Positions 43,623-54,560 of a DNA stretch of 64,000 nucleotides are shown one piece after another. The translations under genes were made by a program, and so were the position numbers. The notes under the pieces are model-generated. The model was given only the letters and a program-made list of their open reading frames with translations, was not told the DNA's origin and did not search any database. The stretch covers positions 3,348,001-3,412,000 of the forward strand of contig NC_070570.1 in the NCBI RefSeq assembly GCF_026914185.1, in the 5' to 3' direction. The stretch's first letter is position 1; each line of letters starts with the position of its first letter. The DNA is from Puccinia triticina. Lineage: Eukaryota; Basidiomycota; Pucciniomycetes; Pucciniales; Pucciniaceae.

Positions 43623-45203
43623 TCAGAAGTCAAGCATGTCATTGTTTTGAGTAACGTTCACTGCTTGAGTGGTGTTGACCGCAGGGTTGGTGGCGACAAT
43701 GGAAGATTGTTGTTGCTGGGTGAAACCCAAGGCTTGCACTTGAGTGGTGTTGACCATGGGGCTGGTGCCGGAGATGGCAGAGTTTTGTCGCTGGGTAATT
43801 GAGGTTGGTTGTGGCTGGGTAAAAGCCAACAGTTGTTGCTGGGTAATAGCCGACGGATGTTGCTGAGTAAAACCAGTTGCTGGTTGCTGGGTCAAACCGG
43901 TTGCTGATTGCTGGGTCAAACTGGTTTGTGGGGGCTGAGAAAGACCACCAAAGCCCGGATGAGGCTCCATCCTGAACCCAGGATTGCAAGTCTGCGGAGG
44001 CATTTGACCCCAGTACATATTTGGTTGCACGTCAGCCCGGAGCTGTAAGATTTCAATGAGGTATTCTCAAGCTCAAGTCGGTACTGCTTCTCCTCCTGTA
44101 GCCTATTGCGCACACAAACTAGTTCCAATTGCAACTCTTGGATCGTTGCATTTGCCTCCATCAGTTGGGCTGAATAAAAAGTCAACAGGGATTGCTTGCG
44201 ATCCTGCTCTCTCCGGGCATTCATATCAAGGAAGCCATCCAGGCTACTCTCCAGCTGATCACCGGGTTGTCCTCTAGATTGTTGATTCACTCTTGACATT
44301 GGAGATGGTTGGGCCGGGGTTGACTGTGAATGGGTCTGATGAACAAGAGGGCTTGGGTGCAACAAACTTTGGCGGCGGGCTGATTGAGTTTGGCTGGGGT
44401 TTGGAGAGTCACCCACCTCGGGGTTTGGGGTTTGAGTTTGGCTCCATCCGGACAGCAGGATGCTTTCCTGGGGGGTTGGATCAACCACGCCGCCGCTTGG
44501 GTTATCATTCACGTCGACATCGTCGTCCTTGCTTGAAGCAACTTCGGCACCTGCACCATTCCTGACAAAGTAAAGCAAGAAAAGATTAGTGAGCTGTTGA
44601 TGCCTTGCACAAAATGGCAAGACATAAAACAGACCTTTCATCTCCACTGGAGAGACTGCCCAAGACACATTCATTTGCCTTCTCATTGATAAGACCATTG
44701 ACTCGTTTTGCCTTGCAGACATGTTCTGGGCAGGTTGAGTTGCCGGTGGGCTTGACGGTTTGAGCAAGGCCCTTGGACTTTTGCTTCAAGTTGTTGGCCT
44801 CTTGTTTGGGTTGGTTGAGATCGTGCACATGGGTGTTATAAAGATTGGCTACCGAGTTCCAGTCTTGATTTCCTAACAGAAGAACACTTCTTGACAGCCT
44901 CGACTAACAAGAAACACTCTGCGCTGTTGTATTCTAGCAAACCTGGGGGCCAGCCACCCGTTTTATTGCCAGTAGAGGTGGACTTATGGTTGTTGTTTTC
45001 TTTATTCTTCTTTGATCCGCTCTTACAAGGCTGAGTTTGAGTAGCTGTGTTGGGTGATGGGTTCTGAGAGTTTTGATCAGTTTGAGTCGACTGAGGTTGG
45101 GGATTGGAGGCCGTCGTGGTTGGTGGAGCTGAAGAATTTGCTGGTTGGTGGTGTGGGGTGGATGGCGTACAAATGAAAAGCCACCTGCAAATGCGGTGAG
45201 CCA
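43623..45203 (-). pseudogene. Harbinger Myb/SANT-like accessory protein
   Basis: From the right: a Ser/Thr/Gln-rich N-terminus, then LLEYNSAECFLLVEAVKKC and, in a shifted frame, LLLGNQDWNSVANLYNTHVHDL and AKRVNGLINEKANECV, the SANT-like helices with their conserved aromatic residues. An intron (44562-44635) precedes an acidic/polar region (GAEVASSKDDDVDVND) and a coiled coil (MEANATIQELQLELVCVRN). After another frame change a Gln-rich tail repeats LTQQ/FTQQ and N.TQ motifs to the TAG at 43623. Frameshifts near 44875 and 44075 make it non-functional. Confidence 0.6.
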
Positions 45204-45336
45204 AAGCAAAAATGCAGAAGGGCCGCAAATTTAGAAGGACAGCAAAAGTGGTCACATTTTCTATTTTTCTAAAAAATGCAAAATAGAAATAGAAAATACA
45301 AAATAGCCGGCTTTCTAAACCAACGAGAAGTCCTCC

Positions 45337-45650
45337 ACTAAGAATCCAATCATTTAATTTAATAATCTCTCTGCAATCAGGCTTTCCTAAAGCTTCAAGG
45401 AGTCCAAGATTAAATTGGATTGGAGAATTAACCAAACTTTATGATTTCCATTGAGAAATCTCTTTTTTCAATCATTTTCATTCTTGTAGCAAGTTTCTGA
45501 TCAGTGAACTCTGCAACCTTTTCCTGGAAAGTCAAATTTAATTCTTGGCAATCAGGGCTAGCAAGATGGTCCAAAAAGAAACATACATGTTTTCATCCCC
45601 CCATGTATCTATATTTTCTGGAAATTCTCTTTTTACAGATTTTCAAGATT
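45337..45650 (-). pseudogene. Unidentified host-like gene, 5' part
   Basis: Minus-strand segments FQEKVAEFTDQKLATRMKMI and SPIQFNLGLLEALGKPDCRE lead up to the Harbinger border and continue beyond it at 41753. The segment has a paralogue at 46590-46800 (EEIAEVLASEVKMIGERAF in the equivalent place). No function assigned. Confidence 0.35.
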
Positions 45651-46480
45651 TTCTTGGAGCTTCTGGAGATGTAAGAATGACTTTCTTTTACAAAGGAATC
45701 ATGAGAATAGGTAATCTTGCAATTTGGTTAGTTTGATGGGAGGATTTGGAAGAGGTATGTGCTTCATCCACTTGATCCATTCTGTGATTAGTTCCAATGC
45801 CTTGATTCAAATCTGGTAATTTTACCAGCCACAGGGAGTTATTTACAGACTTCATCTGCAGAATTTTAGAAAATATCAAATCTAGGTTTGCTGTTTTATG
45901 AAAATTTGTATCATTTGCAATCCCATGGGAGGAAGGATACAGAGTAGTAAAGGGGAAAACCTAACCATGAAATTTCCCCATGTTAAAAACCCAATTTTGT
46001 GCCATTTCACCACTAGAAGTCAATCCCTGTGATGAAAGCCTTTGCCTTTTATTGGATGTCTCTGGATGATCAAGAGCTTGGTTGATCAAACATGTCATTT
46101 TACAAAATTTCAAAAGGGTCTTACTAAAAAAACCAGGGTTTTCTGCATTTACACGCGGTTTGCCAGGGCCCTGGGACTGTGCAGCCCACATGGTTTTCCA
46201 CATTTACAAGCTGTTTTTATTTGATTATATTCAGGTCTGCCTCCAGATAATGCGCAAGGATCATCCATTGCTGTTTCATCAACATTCAACATCAATCACA
46301 TCAAAAACTGCTCACCACAAACAAAAAAAGACTCCACCCATCTTCCCAGCTATGTGGTCAGCCATTCCTGGACCAATTTCCACCGCAAAACATTACCAAA
46401 AATACTCACTTTATGTCCTCTCTGACGCCACCACCAGAGATTCTTTTTGAAAATATACTTGGTTTTTTTTGTTCTTCCAC
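45651..46480. other. Unassigned, probably decayed duplicated coding DNA
   Basis: No intact ORF recognised. Short open frames on both strands only. Confidence 0.3.
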
Positions 46481-46575
46481 CAACCTCATACATGGCGTGT
46501 GTCCATGTTACATGGTGCACTCACATGGTGATAAGTGAAGAAACATGTTACATGGTGAAGGGAAATTTTGCATGG
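46480..46575. repeat. Short ACATGGTG repeats
   Basis: CATGGTG(A/C)A-type units recur six to seven times within about 95 bp. Confidence 0.55.
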
Positions 46576-46589
46576 TGCAGGAACATGCT

Positions 46590-46800
46590 ATGCCATTGAG
46601 AAAGCCCTTTCTCCAATCATTTTCACCTCTGAAGCAAGGACCTCAGCAATCTCTTCCCGGGAAAGTCAAATTTAATCCTTGGTGAGCAGGGCCAACAAGA
46701 TGATCCAAAAAAAAACATCCATGTTTTTATTGCCTCAGTTGTCCCTGTCTCTGTCTTTGTACCTAATTTTTCTCCAAATACCCTTTTTACACAAACACCA
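46590..46800 (-). repeat. Paralogous copy of 45448-45650
   Basis: TTGAGAAAG...CAATCATTTTCA, GGGAAAGTCAAATTTAAT and AAGATG(A/G)TCCAAAAA occur in the same order and spacing in both segments. Confidence 0.65.
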
Positions 46801-47500
46801 ACCCTTTGGCATTACTTTGGAAAGATCCTCCAAACATCAACCAGAATTTCAGGTTCCACCCGGATTTGACAGTAACCAAACAATTGCATTATGTTAAGTC
46901 TTTAGCGGTGTTCAAACATGTCAAAACTGAGGCTTTGAAGATCAAAGGTTTCCCAGTCCCAAAGAAGTGCCTGAGAGAATCCCAGATTGAAAACCCTAAT
47001 CCCCAACCAGGAAACCATCACAGTAAAATCATAAATGGCCAAGTGAAGCAGTCAATTGAAGGTGAATCATCACAACATATCATACTCAATGGAAAATTTG
47101 CCATGTACAAATTTAGATGCTTTGCATGGCTCAATTGAAAAATTGCCATGGACTGACTTAATTGCACAATGCCAAATCTGAGCCATTAGTGGTTCTGCCA
47201 ATGGCTCAAACAAAGCATTGCACATGAAACACTCTCAAGCTTCAAGGAATCATGTAAGGGGAGCTCAGACTGGAAAGCGTAAAATTAACCTGGCAAGCAA
47301 ACCTAAGGATTGAAAAACAAAATTGAAAATGATGAAGAATTCATTGGAGATCTTCTAACAGTCAAAAATCAGAGCAATGGGGTTATTAAATCTATGGTTG
47401 AATCCCAGCTGCCAACTTATAAACAGGTCAAGGTTACATTTTCAAATTTACATGGCAAATGGGATCAACTATTTCTATTGCCACATGCCCCCTTGGAAAA
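46801..47500. other. Unassigned sequence
   Basis: AT-rich DNA with short open frames; nothing recognised. Confidence 0.3.
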
Positions 47501-48690
47501 ATCAAGTGGAGAACACAAACAAGCTGTTAACCTCTAAGCCTCTTATGAAGCAATCATGAGTGCAAGTTTAACAAAGTTTGATCAGCAAGTGGAGAGCACA
47601 AACCAACTGATAGGCTTTAAGCCTTTTCAGAAAGTTCAATTAAGCTACCCACCCATCACTGTCATTCTAACCAGGAATAACCATTCACATCTGGAAGGCA
47701 AAATTGAAATTATAATCCAATTGAAAGATACTAGAGGGAAAATCAACACCTTGACCCGGCAAGCACCAAACATAAAGTTTCAGGCATTTTGGAAGCTACA
47801 AGATAATTCCATGGAATTTCCCTTCCATATGGAATAGCCAATAAAATCTTGGTGAATCAGCCAGGAAACAGATTGGAAAACTTGCAGTTTTGCTGCAAAT
47901 TATATTAAGAAAAAGAAGATGGTCTTTCACTGTTTGGTTTGTTCCATTGCCCATGGGAATCAGCAGAGATCCTGGAAAGCTATTTGAAGATTCAAGAGAG
48001 ATGGTGATGAACAACTGGAACCACAGAGCAACCAAATTCCATGAAAAGGCTGAATTGTCACTTTTTTAATATACTACTGGTACAGCATTAATTTAAAGTG
48101 TACGCCAGGCTTGCCACACCTTAGCAATCAATCTGAAATCCATTGGGATCCACTGGTGGAAACAAGTGAAATTGAAAGGCATCCTGATGGCAAGCAGTTC
48201 AACAATAACAGCATACACACAAAAACAAGTGATTTTGTTTATTTGAAAAGGAAAAATTGTCCATATAGAGGCCTGATTATATATGCCATGAAACCAAAGC
48301 ACCAGTCATGTTATTTTACCTCAAGTCAAGACAAATATCAAGCAAAATGTCTCTGATTTCTTGTCCTGAAGTAGATTGGTTTTATGCAATGACAAAAGAA
48401 TAAACTCAGATGGATAAGCAGAAAATGCTGGCAAGCTGCTTGGAAGCAACAAGAGTTGGAACTGGAGAGCAACCAAAATTCACGTAAAGGCTCAATTGTC
48501 CCTTTCTCAATTATATTACTGGTACAGTATTAATTACAAGTGTAAGCCCAGCTTGCCAGACCCCAGCAATATCCCTGAAATCTCCTGGCATGTTTTTGGC
48601 AGCTTCACTGACACCCCCTCCTGTCAAATCAAAATCAAGGTTCAAAATGGCAATCTTGACATACTCTCTCATTTTAGAGGGTCATAAGCC
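47500..48690. repeat. Diverged tandem duplications
   Basis: GGAGAACACAAACAAGCTGT and GGAGAGCACAAACCAACTGA (about 47505 and 47591) mark one duplication. TACTGGTACAG(C/T)ATTAATT at about 48070 and 48525 marks a larger one of about 450 bp. FTSFQNGN-like DNA at 48625 also recurs at 52185 (TTCAAAATGG(C/G)(A/G)(A/T)TCTTGACA). Confidence 0.5.
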
Positions 48691-49142
48691 AAACAGCTTG
48701 AGTTTCTCCCCTGCACAGATCTGGTGAGGATCAATGGTCCCGAGGCGGGGGACTTGCCCTCAGTTTGTCATTTAAGGTACACTAAGAATGATAGCATTTG
48801 GGAGGTTTATTGGAAGCTAATCACAGGGAACAAAAAGAACTTCATATGATTCCAATTATCACATTGTGGGAAACAATCACCCCCGTTCCATGTACGCAAA
48901 CAGAGGCATATATCACCTGGCAACAACACCAAGATTAGTATCCATGGAAAAATGGTATGGCAGGCTGATATCCCCATCAAAACAGATTCTCCAACCTCAA
49001 AAAACCTGTATAGCTCATCCAGCTACTACTATCAGGTCATTGGCTCCAGGTCCAAACACTCTAACATCTTCTATGAATTCAACATCCAGGTTTATCATGG
49101 GGGGTTCAGAATATAATATCCAAACACCTTCCAAGCCCACCA
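48691..49142. other. Unassigned sequence
   Basis: Nothing recognised up to the CACTA element. Confidence 0.3.
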
Positions 49143-49145
49143 TAA
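49143..49145. other. 3-bp TSD (TAA), left
   Basis: TAA here and at 51780-51782 flank the CACTATG ends. Confidence 0.7.
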
Positions 49146-49959
49146 CACTATGGAAAAAACTCAAGAAAGTGCTGGCAGTTGACAAGCAGCATACTCAAAT
49201 TCATTTCTAGCTAATACCAGGCTCATACATATGAATCCCAGGTGGTACACCCTGGAATTTTTGGAAGATCCTCAGCAGTGCACAACACACTAGACTTGGG
49301 TACAAACTAAGTCTGAGGTGCACAGACTTCCTGAGGCAAATGCTCAGCTGGGTGCACACTTGCCCCTCCTGCGCCACAAGGTCATCCATACTGGCCCTTG
49401 TTGACCAACCCCTGGTATGAATGCTCCCCATATCAGCAAGAATATGCGCCTGTGTTGACTAGGAGTACTCCCTCCTGGTTGACAAGGGCATACATACATT
49501 CACGGGCCAATAATACACGCCCATGTCAACTAGAAGGGTCAACAAGGGCATATGAACCTTTGCGCGCATGTTGGCCGTTCCTTGTTGCCCAGAAAGCCCT
49601 CCATCCCAACAGCCTTACATAAATTAAAAACTGTGTTGATCAGGAGGAATCCCTCCTGGTTGAAACCATATATAACAGTGTTGACCAGGATGAATCCCTC
49701 CCGGTCCACAACATGATAGAGCCATCAAACAAGAGGGATCCCCGGTCAACACTTGATACAACCGTGTTGACGGGGAGGAATCTCCCGCTCAGGTGTTGAT
49801 AAATGCACGCCCTTCTCCCAGGGGCATGCGGCATGCCCACGCCCATGCCCTTCAAAAAGCGGCGTGTTGAGGGGCACACCCTTGATTTTCCTGCTCATGT
49901 ACACTCCCACACACGCCCAGCGGGGGCGTGTAGGGGCGTGCGAGGGGGATGGCCCGGGC

Positions 49960-50300
49960 AAGCTGGTCGTACCCAGCTTGCCAAGAGACTCTCCTCCAAC
50001 AAGCTTGTATGTGTATACCAGCTCGCCAAGAGGAGAGTCCCTCTTGGCAAGCTGGTATACACATACCAACTTGCTAAGAGGAGAGTCCCTCTTGGCGAGC
50101 TGGTATACATATACCAGCTAGTCAGGAGGAGCTTCCCTCTTGGCAAGCTGGTAAGCAGACATATACCAGCTCGCCGGGAGGAGCTTTCCTCTTGGTGAGC
50201 TGGTATACACATACCAGCTCGCCGGGGGGCAAGTTCCTCCCAAGTCCTGTCAAGCTGGTGTATACATAATATACCAGCTCGCCGGGGGCTATCCCTTGCA
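49960..50300. repeat. TATACCAGCTCGCC palindromic array, left arm
   Basis: GGCGAGCTGGTATA...TATACCAGCTCGCC units about 60 bp apart, alternating with AGAGGA(G/A)A(G)TCCCTCTTGG. Mirrored at 50930-51285. Confidence 0.75.
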
Positions 50301-50439
50301 CGCCCCTACACACCCCTTCTGGGGCATACACGTCCACGCCTGTACACGCCTGGCAATGAGGGTGCATAGGAAAAAAAGGGCGTGCCGCCCCTCTTGCCCT
50401 TCTTCAAAGGGCGTGGGGGACCTGCATTTATCAACGCCT

Positions 50440-50790
50440 CTCCCGGTCGGCACTCAATACAATGTTGACTGGGAGGAATCCCTCCCAGTTGGTAACACAA
50501 CAGAGCCATCCACCAAGAGGAATCCCCACGGTCAACACATAATACAACCATTGACCAAGAGGAATCCTTCCTGGTCAGCAACACAACAGAGCCATTGACT
50601 GGGAGAAATCCCTCCCGGTCAACATGGTTGTATTGTGTGTTGACCGAGAGGGATTCCTCCCCGTCAATGGTTGTATTGTTTGTTCACTGTGGGGATTCCT
50701 CTTGGTCAATGGCTCTGTTGTGTCACCAACCGGGAGGGATTCCTCCCGGTCAACTTTGTATTGAGTGCCAACCAGGAGAGCCGTTGATGA
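50440..50790. repeat. GAGGAATCCCTCC palindromic array at the centre of the foldback
   Basis: Units of about 60 bp with GTTGAC(C/T)GGGAGGAATCCCTCC and CAACACAACAGAGCC, inverted across a centre near 50610. Confidence 0.75.
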
Positions 50791-50929
50791 ATGCACGTCC
50801 CCCACACCTTTCAAAGAAGGGAAAGAGGGGCGGCACACCCTTTTTTCCTATGCACGCCCATTGTTGGGCGTGTACAGGCGTGGACGTGCAAGCCCCAGAA
50901 GGGGTATGTAGGGGCGTGCAAGGGATAGC

Positions 50930-51285
50930 CCCCGGCGAGCTGGTAAATGTATACACCAGCTCGCCGGGACTGGGGAGGAACTTGCCCCCCGGCGAGCTGG
51001 TATGTGTATACCAGCTCGCCAAGAGGAAAGCTCCTCCTGGCAAGCTGGTATATGTATGTTTACCAGCTTGCCAAGAGGGAAGCTCCTCCCAACAAGCTGG
51101 TATGTGTATACGAGCTGGCCAAGAGGGAAGTTCCTCCCAGCAAACTTCTCTTGGTGAGCTGATATGTGACCAGCTCGCTGAGAGGGACTCTCCCCCTGGC
51201 AAGCTCCTCTCGGTGAGCTGATATGTGTATACCAGCTTGTTGGGAGGAGAGTATCTCTTGGCAAGGTGGTCATACCAGCTCACCG
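50930..51285. repeat. TATACCAGCTCGCC palindromic array, right arm
   Basis: Inverse partner of 49960-50300. Confidence 0.75.
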
Positions 51286-51782
51286 GGGCCATCCCCCTCA
51301 TACGCCCCTACATGCCCCCGCTGGGCGTGTGTGGGAGTGTACAGCAGGGAAATCAAGGGTGTGCCCCTCAACACGCCCTTTTTTGAAGGGTACATATGCC
51401 CTGGTTGACCCTTCCAGTTGACACGGGCGTGTATTCTTGGCAGGGAAAGGTATGCCCTTGTTGACCAGGAGGGATTCCTCCTAGCTGACACAGGTGCGTG
51501 TTCTTGCCAATATGATGGGCATTCATCCCAGGGGCTGGTTGACAAGGGCCAGTATGGATGTGTATGGATGACCAGTCAGCAGTACAGGTGATGAGGTTTA
51601 CGGATCAGGACACCCTTAGCACATGCAAATACTGTGCTAAGTCCAAATCTGAGCTACATATCCTCCTATGATGCTGAGCTAACCGGTGATAAACTATGGA
51701 AAAAACCTAGATGAACTTGAAGTTTCAACCTGGATTGTCATGTTGACTGACAGCGCTTTCTTGAGTTTTTTTCATAGTGTAA

Positions 51783-52066
51783 GGCCCTTGTAAACATGCT
51801 TTTTGCAAAATGATGAAGTCTTCTCATTGCCAAAAAAAAAACCAAATGTGACCCTTTCATCAATTTGCAAACATACAGTTTTATTCACACATTCAGTGGC
51901 ATGCGCACATCCACAAATCAGTTGTAGGTGCTAGGGAACGGTGACAATATCACAAGGTCACAAGGTTCCATCAATGCATATCCCACAATGAAAGATAATG
52001 GGCAAAAAAAATTTCATGGGCATAGAAGAAAATATAAACAGGGTTGATTTCCCATGCTCCCCCGCG
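51783..52066. other. Unassigned sequence
   Basis: No gene recognised. Confidence 0.3.

Positions 52067-52105
<39 letters not shown>
52067..52105. repeat. C39 homopolymer
   Basis: Thirty-nine consecutive C residues, preceded by CCCCCGCG. Length may be an assembly artefact. Confidence 0.85.
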
Positions 52106-52108
<3 letters not shown>

Positions 52109-53005
52109 AATCCAACAGAACAACTTGGTAAAATCTGCCCCACAGACAACATGGACCACTGATCCCCCCCCTATCACAATCAAATGAAGTTTCAAAATGG
52201 GATTCTTGACACACTGTTTCATTTTATAAGCTAAAACCATACGCCTCCATGGATAAAAAGATGCACTTGGATCCTCCACTGGACTCAAATTCTCAATTGA
52301 CAAAGCAAAGGAGAAAAAAGAAAACAAAAACCAGGTTCATAAACATGAGCTGAACCAAAGCCTGAGGGTAGTGTTGCTGTGAATTTTCTTTCTTGTTTTG
52401 TATCAAAAATTAACAAAACTTCATACAAACTGAATGTCCAAATTTATTATGGAAAAGAATTGAGAGATAGATTGGATTCAAGTTTTTCCTGATAGATAGT
52501 AGAAATGTTGTATTTTGCTGTCTTTTACATCCCCTTTACTTCCCAGACTGCTCCTTGCAAAACCTCCCATCAATTTCATCCCTGCATCCTCTTCTGTAAT
52601 GATTCTAGACATATGGTCACTCACATCCTGAATATCCTTAAGATTGTGGTTGTTGTGAAATATTGTTGCAACAAAGAAGTTCTCTATCCGGCTCAGGAAA
52701 TAATCAGTAATGAGCCAGCCAATTTTGGATGAAGAAAATAAAAGGTTCCATTCACACACTCTGTCAGCACCACAGCAGGCCAGGCAGGTCAGTGTTAGGC
52801 ATAACTGAGCACCTCTTTTCCAATTTCTTTCTTTTTGACCTTCAGCAGTGCAGCACTTAGAGCCAATCTAAAAAAGAAGCTAGAGCCCAAATAATCCACT
52901 GGCCTCTCCCATCCTGCAGGAACAGCACAAACGATTTGCGGTACCCGAGCAACTGCACAGATACATTTGGACAATTGGACCACAAAGCAGACATGTACGG
53001 TTTAT
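52106..53005. other. Unassigned, with one coherent minus-strand frame
   Basis: The frame at 52759-52478 (93 codons; IGWLITDYFLSRIENFFVAT, VSDHMSRIITEEDAG) looks protein-like but matches no family I know, and there is no upstream exon evidence. Confidence 0.3.
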
Positions 53006-53009
53006 GTGA

Positions 53010-53410
53010 CTTCACCGCAGGGGAAGCTGAGGATGTCCATTGTATTGGATACTTGCTAAGTTACTCACCGCAGCATGTACCAATTCAACCTACGGCTCAC
53101 TCATATTTAAAATATACTTTGCGGTGTACCATTACCAAAAACGGCCTATATCAACCATCTCCCCAACGGCGAGAAGGTTAGATGTTTTCTTTCCAAAACA
53201 ACTGGCTGAATAGACAGCCACGTATGTACGGTCTTGCCAACCTCACCGCAGGAGAAGAGAATGCTATCCCTCTTCTCTGACAACAGGCGTGCATTATCTT
53301 CCCATCCCCTTGTTGGACTTGCTGGATTACCAATCTTTTGGATGTTTTCTGTGTTTCATCAGAAACAACCGACATCAACCACCTCCCCAATGCAAGGGTA
53401 GTCAGAGTAG
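53010..53410. repeat. Relic of the 220-bp satellite
   Basis: CATCTCCCCAACGGCGAGAAGG, TTTTCTGTGTTTCATCAGAAA and ACCACCTCCCCAATGCAAGG parallel units of 26288-28700. Confidence 0.55.
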
Positions 53411-54310
53411 TAGTACTCACACCCAACCAAGTTAAACCCCTTCTTTCTCCCCTGCTCAAGCCGGATTTTCACACCTTTGCCTTACCCTAGTGTCATCAAA
53501 GGGGCAAGCGCTAATTTTTAACGCAACATTTTGGGTAAGCCAAACAAAAGGAAAGATAAAATTGACTTTGACCTGCGGTGTTGGGGAGGGGAGAAGCGCT
53601 TAGTTAGTCAATTGGGGGTGAGGATGGACATTGCATGGAGTGAATGGTCTGGTTTGCAGGGCCGTACGCCTATCAGTTCTCTTTGCATGGCCGTGTGCCT
53701 AGCAGGGGGGGGATATGTGTTTTGGGGACAGGAGGGCGGGCATCTTGAATGAACTTACCGGGGTTGGGAACCATGGAGGCTGGGACATGAGTTCACGTGG
53801 CAGAGGGGACGGGATGCGGGAGTGGCCTTGTGATGTGGGGGGAGCTTCAGATCAAGCAGGATTCACTCGCTTAATGCTGCTGCCCTGCGCTGAGCTAAAC
53901 ATTGCGCAGCGCAGGTGGCTTGCTGCGGCGCTCGGCGCATGGGAGCCAATAATTATCAGTGCTGCAGCAAAACTTCAACTTTGGCGCCTGCCAGGGCACA
54001 CCCATAACTCCAAGGAAGCAATGTACAGGTGATAGCTGTGCCAGCCCTGGGAACCAAAGGGTTCCTGGAACTTGCTTGGCCTCCCTCCTCTTACATCTCT
54101 TGGCGCCATCAGAACAGTATTCTTTCAATGCTGGCATCCAATCTTGTCCATAAGCTCAAGATAGGTCTTGATCATTGCCAACTCCACGATCTTCACCACA
54201 GCCACCAGCTCTTGACACCAAAGGATTGGAGTACAAAATACCTCACAGGAAAATTTTGGAGTTCCCACTTCTACCCAAACTCAGGGGGTCCTCGCCAAAA
54301 CCATTAGTTC
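53408..54310. repeat. Dispersed repeat family containing TATGCCTAGC, copy 2
   Basis: Collinear with 37766-38038 plus 38940-39420: CTCACACCCAACCAAG, GACCTGCGGTGTTGGGG, GGGCCGTACGCCTA, GTGCCTAGC, GTTGGGAACC, GATAGCTGTGCCAGCCCTGG and GGGTTCCTGGAACTTGCT. Not interrupted by an LTR here. Confidence 0.6.
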
Positions 54311-54378
54311 TTGAGGTTAAGAAAGCTAGGTAAAACCATTGGTACCTCCTCCCCCCCAAAATTTACTGACATTCCCGG

Positions 54379-54560
54379 TGTTACCAGGTGCAATGAGTTT
54401 TTTATCCACTAGGACTCAGAGGACCACCAGTTTCATTGCCTCCGTAATTTTTTCCCTGTGTAGGTTGATTTTCAGAGTACAGGAATGATGATGCACGTGA
54501 TGAGCTTCTTCCCTCTTGCTTGAGTATGGTTGGATATGGTCAAGTACAGCTTGGACCTGA
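54379..54560. repeat. Degenerate LTR fragment related to Gypsy 2
   Basis: TGTTACCAGGTGCAATGAGT, CACTAGGACTCAGA and CTTGAGTATGGT match the LTR at 59906-60181 in order. The far end is not recognisable. Confidence 0.5.

Larger units (their letters stand above)
41754..45336. mobile_element. PIF/Harbinger-type DNA transposon with two genes
   Basis: The left end (GGAGGACTTCCCGTTGGTTT, then AGAAAGCCGGCTATTTTG) and the right end are inverted copies over about 70 bp, flanked by ACT on both sides (41751-41753, 45337-45339). A DDE transposase gene runs rightward (41953-43323) and a Myb/SANT-like gene runs leftward (45203-43623). This convergent two-gene layout is typical of PIF/Harbinger, whose Myb-like protein helps the transposase reach the nucleus and bind the ends. 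ACT is unusual, since TWA is the common target. Both genes are broken. Confidence 0.8.
49146..51779. mobile_element. CACTA (EnSpm)-type foldback element, non-autonomous
   Basis: Left end CACTATGGAAAAAACTCAAG, right end its near-exact inverse (CTTGAGTTTTTTTCATAGTG), with 3-bp TAA duplications: the signature of CACTA elements. Almost the entire 2.6 kb is two inverted arms meeting near 50610; the left arm has about 280 bp (around 49580-49860) with no partner. Arms are built of GAGGAATCCCTCC/GGTTGAC units and of GAGCTGGTATA...TATACCAGCTC units. The long open frames here are by-products of these repeats and show no transposase motif. Confidence 0.75.

Noticed and set aside
49738..51301. Many long ORFs (up to 208 codons) on both strands in the foldback region
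   Set aside because: They come from palindromic repeat units lacking stops, occur in mirrored sets on both strands and contain no domain motif.
51958..52327. Glycine-rich protein frames
   Set aside because: The poly-Gly is only the translation of the C39/G39 homopolymer.
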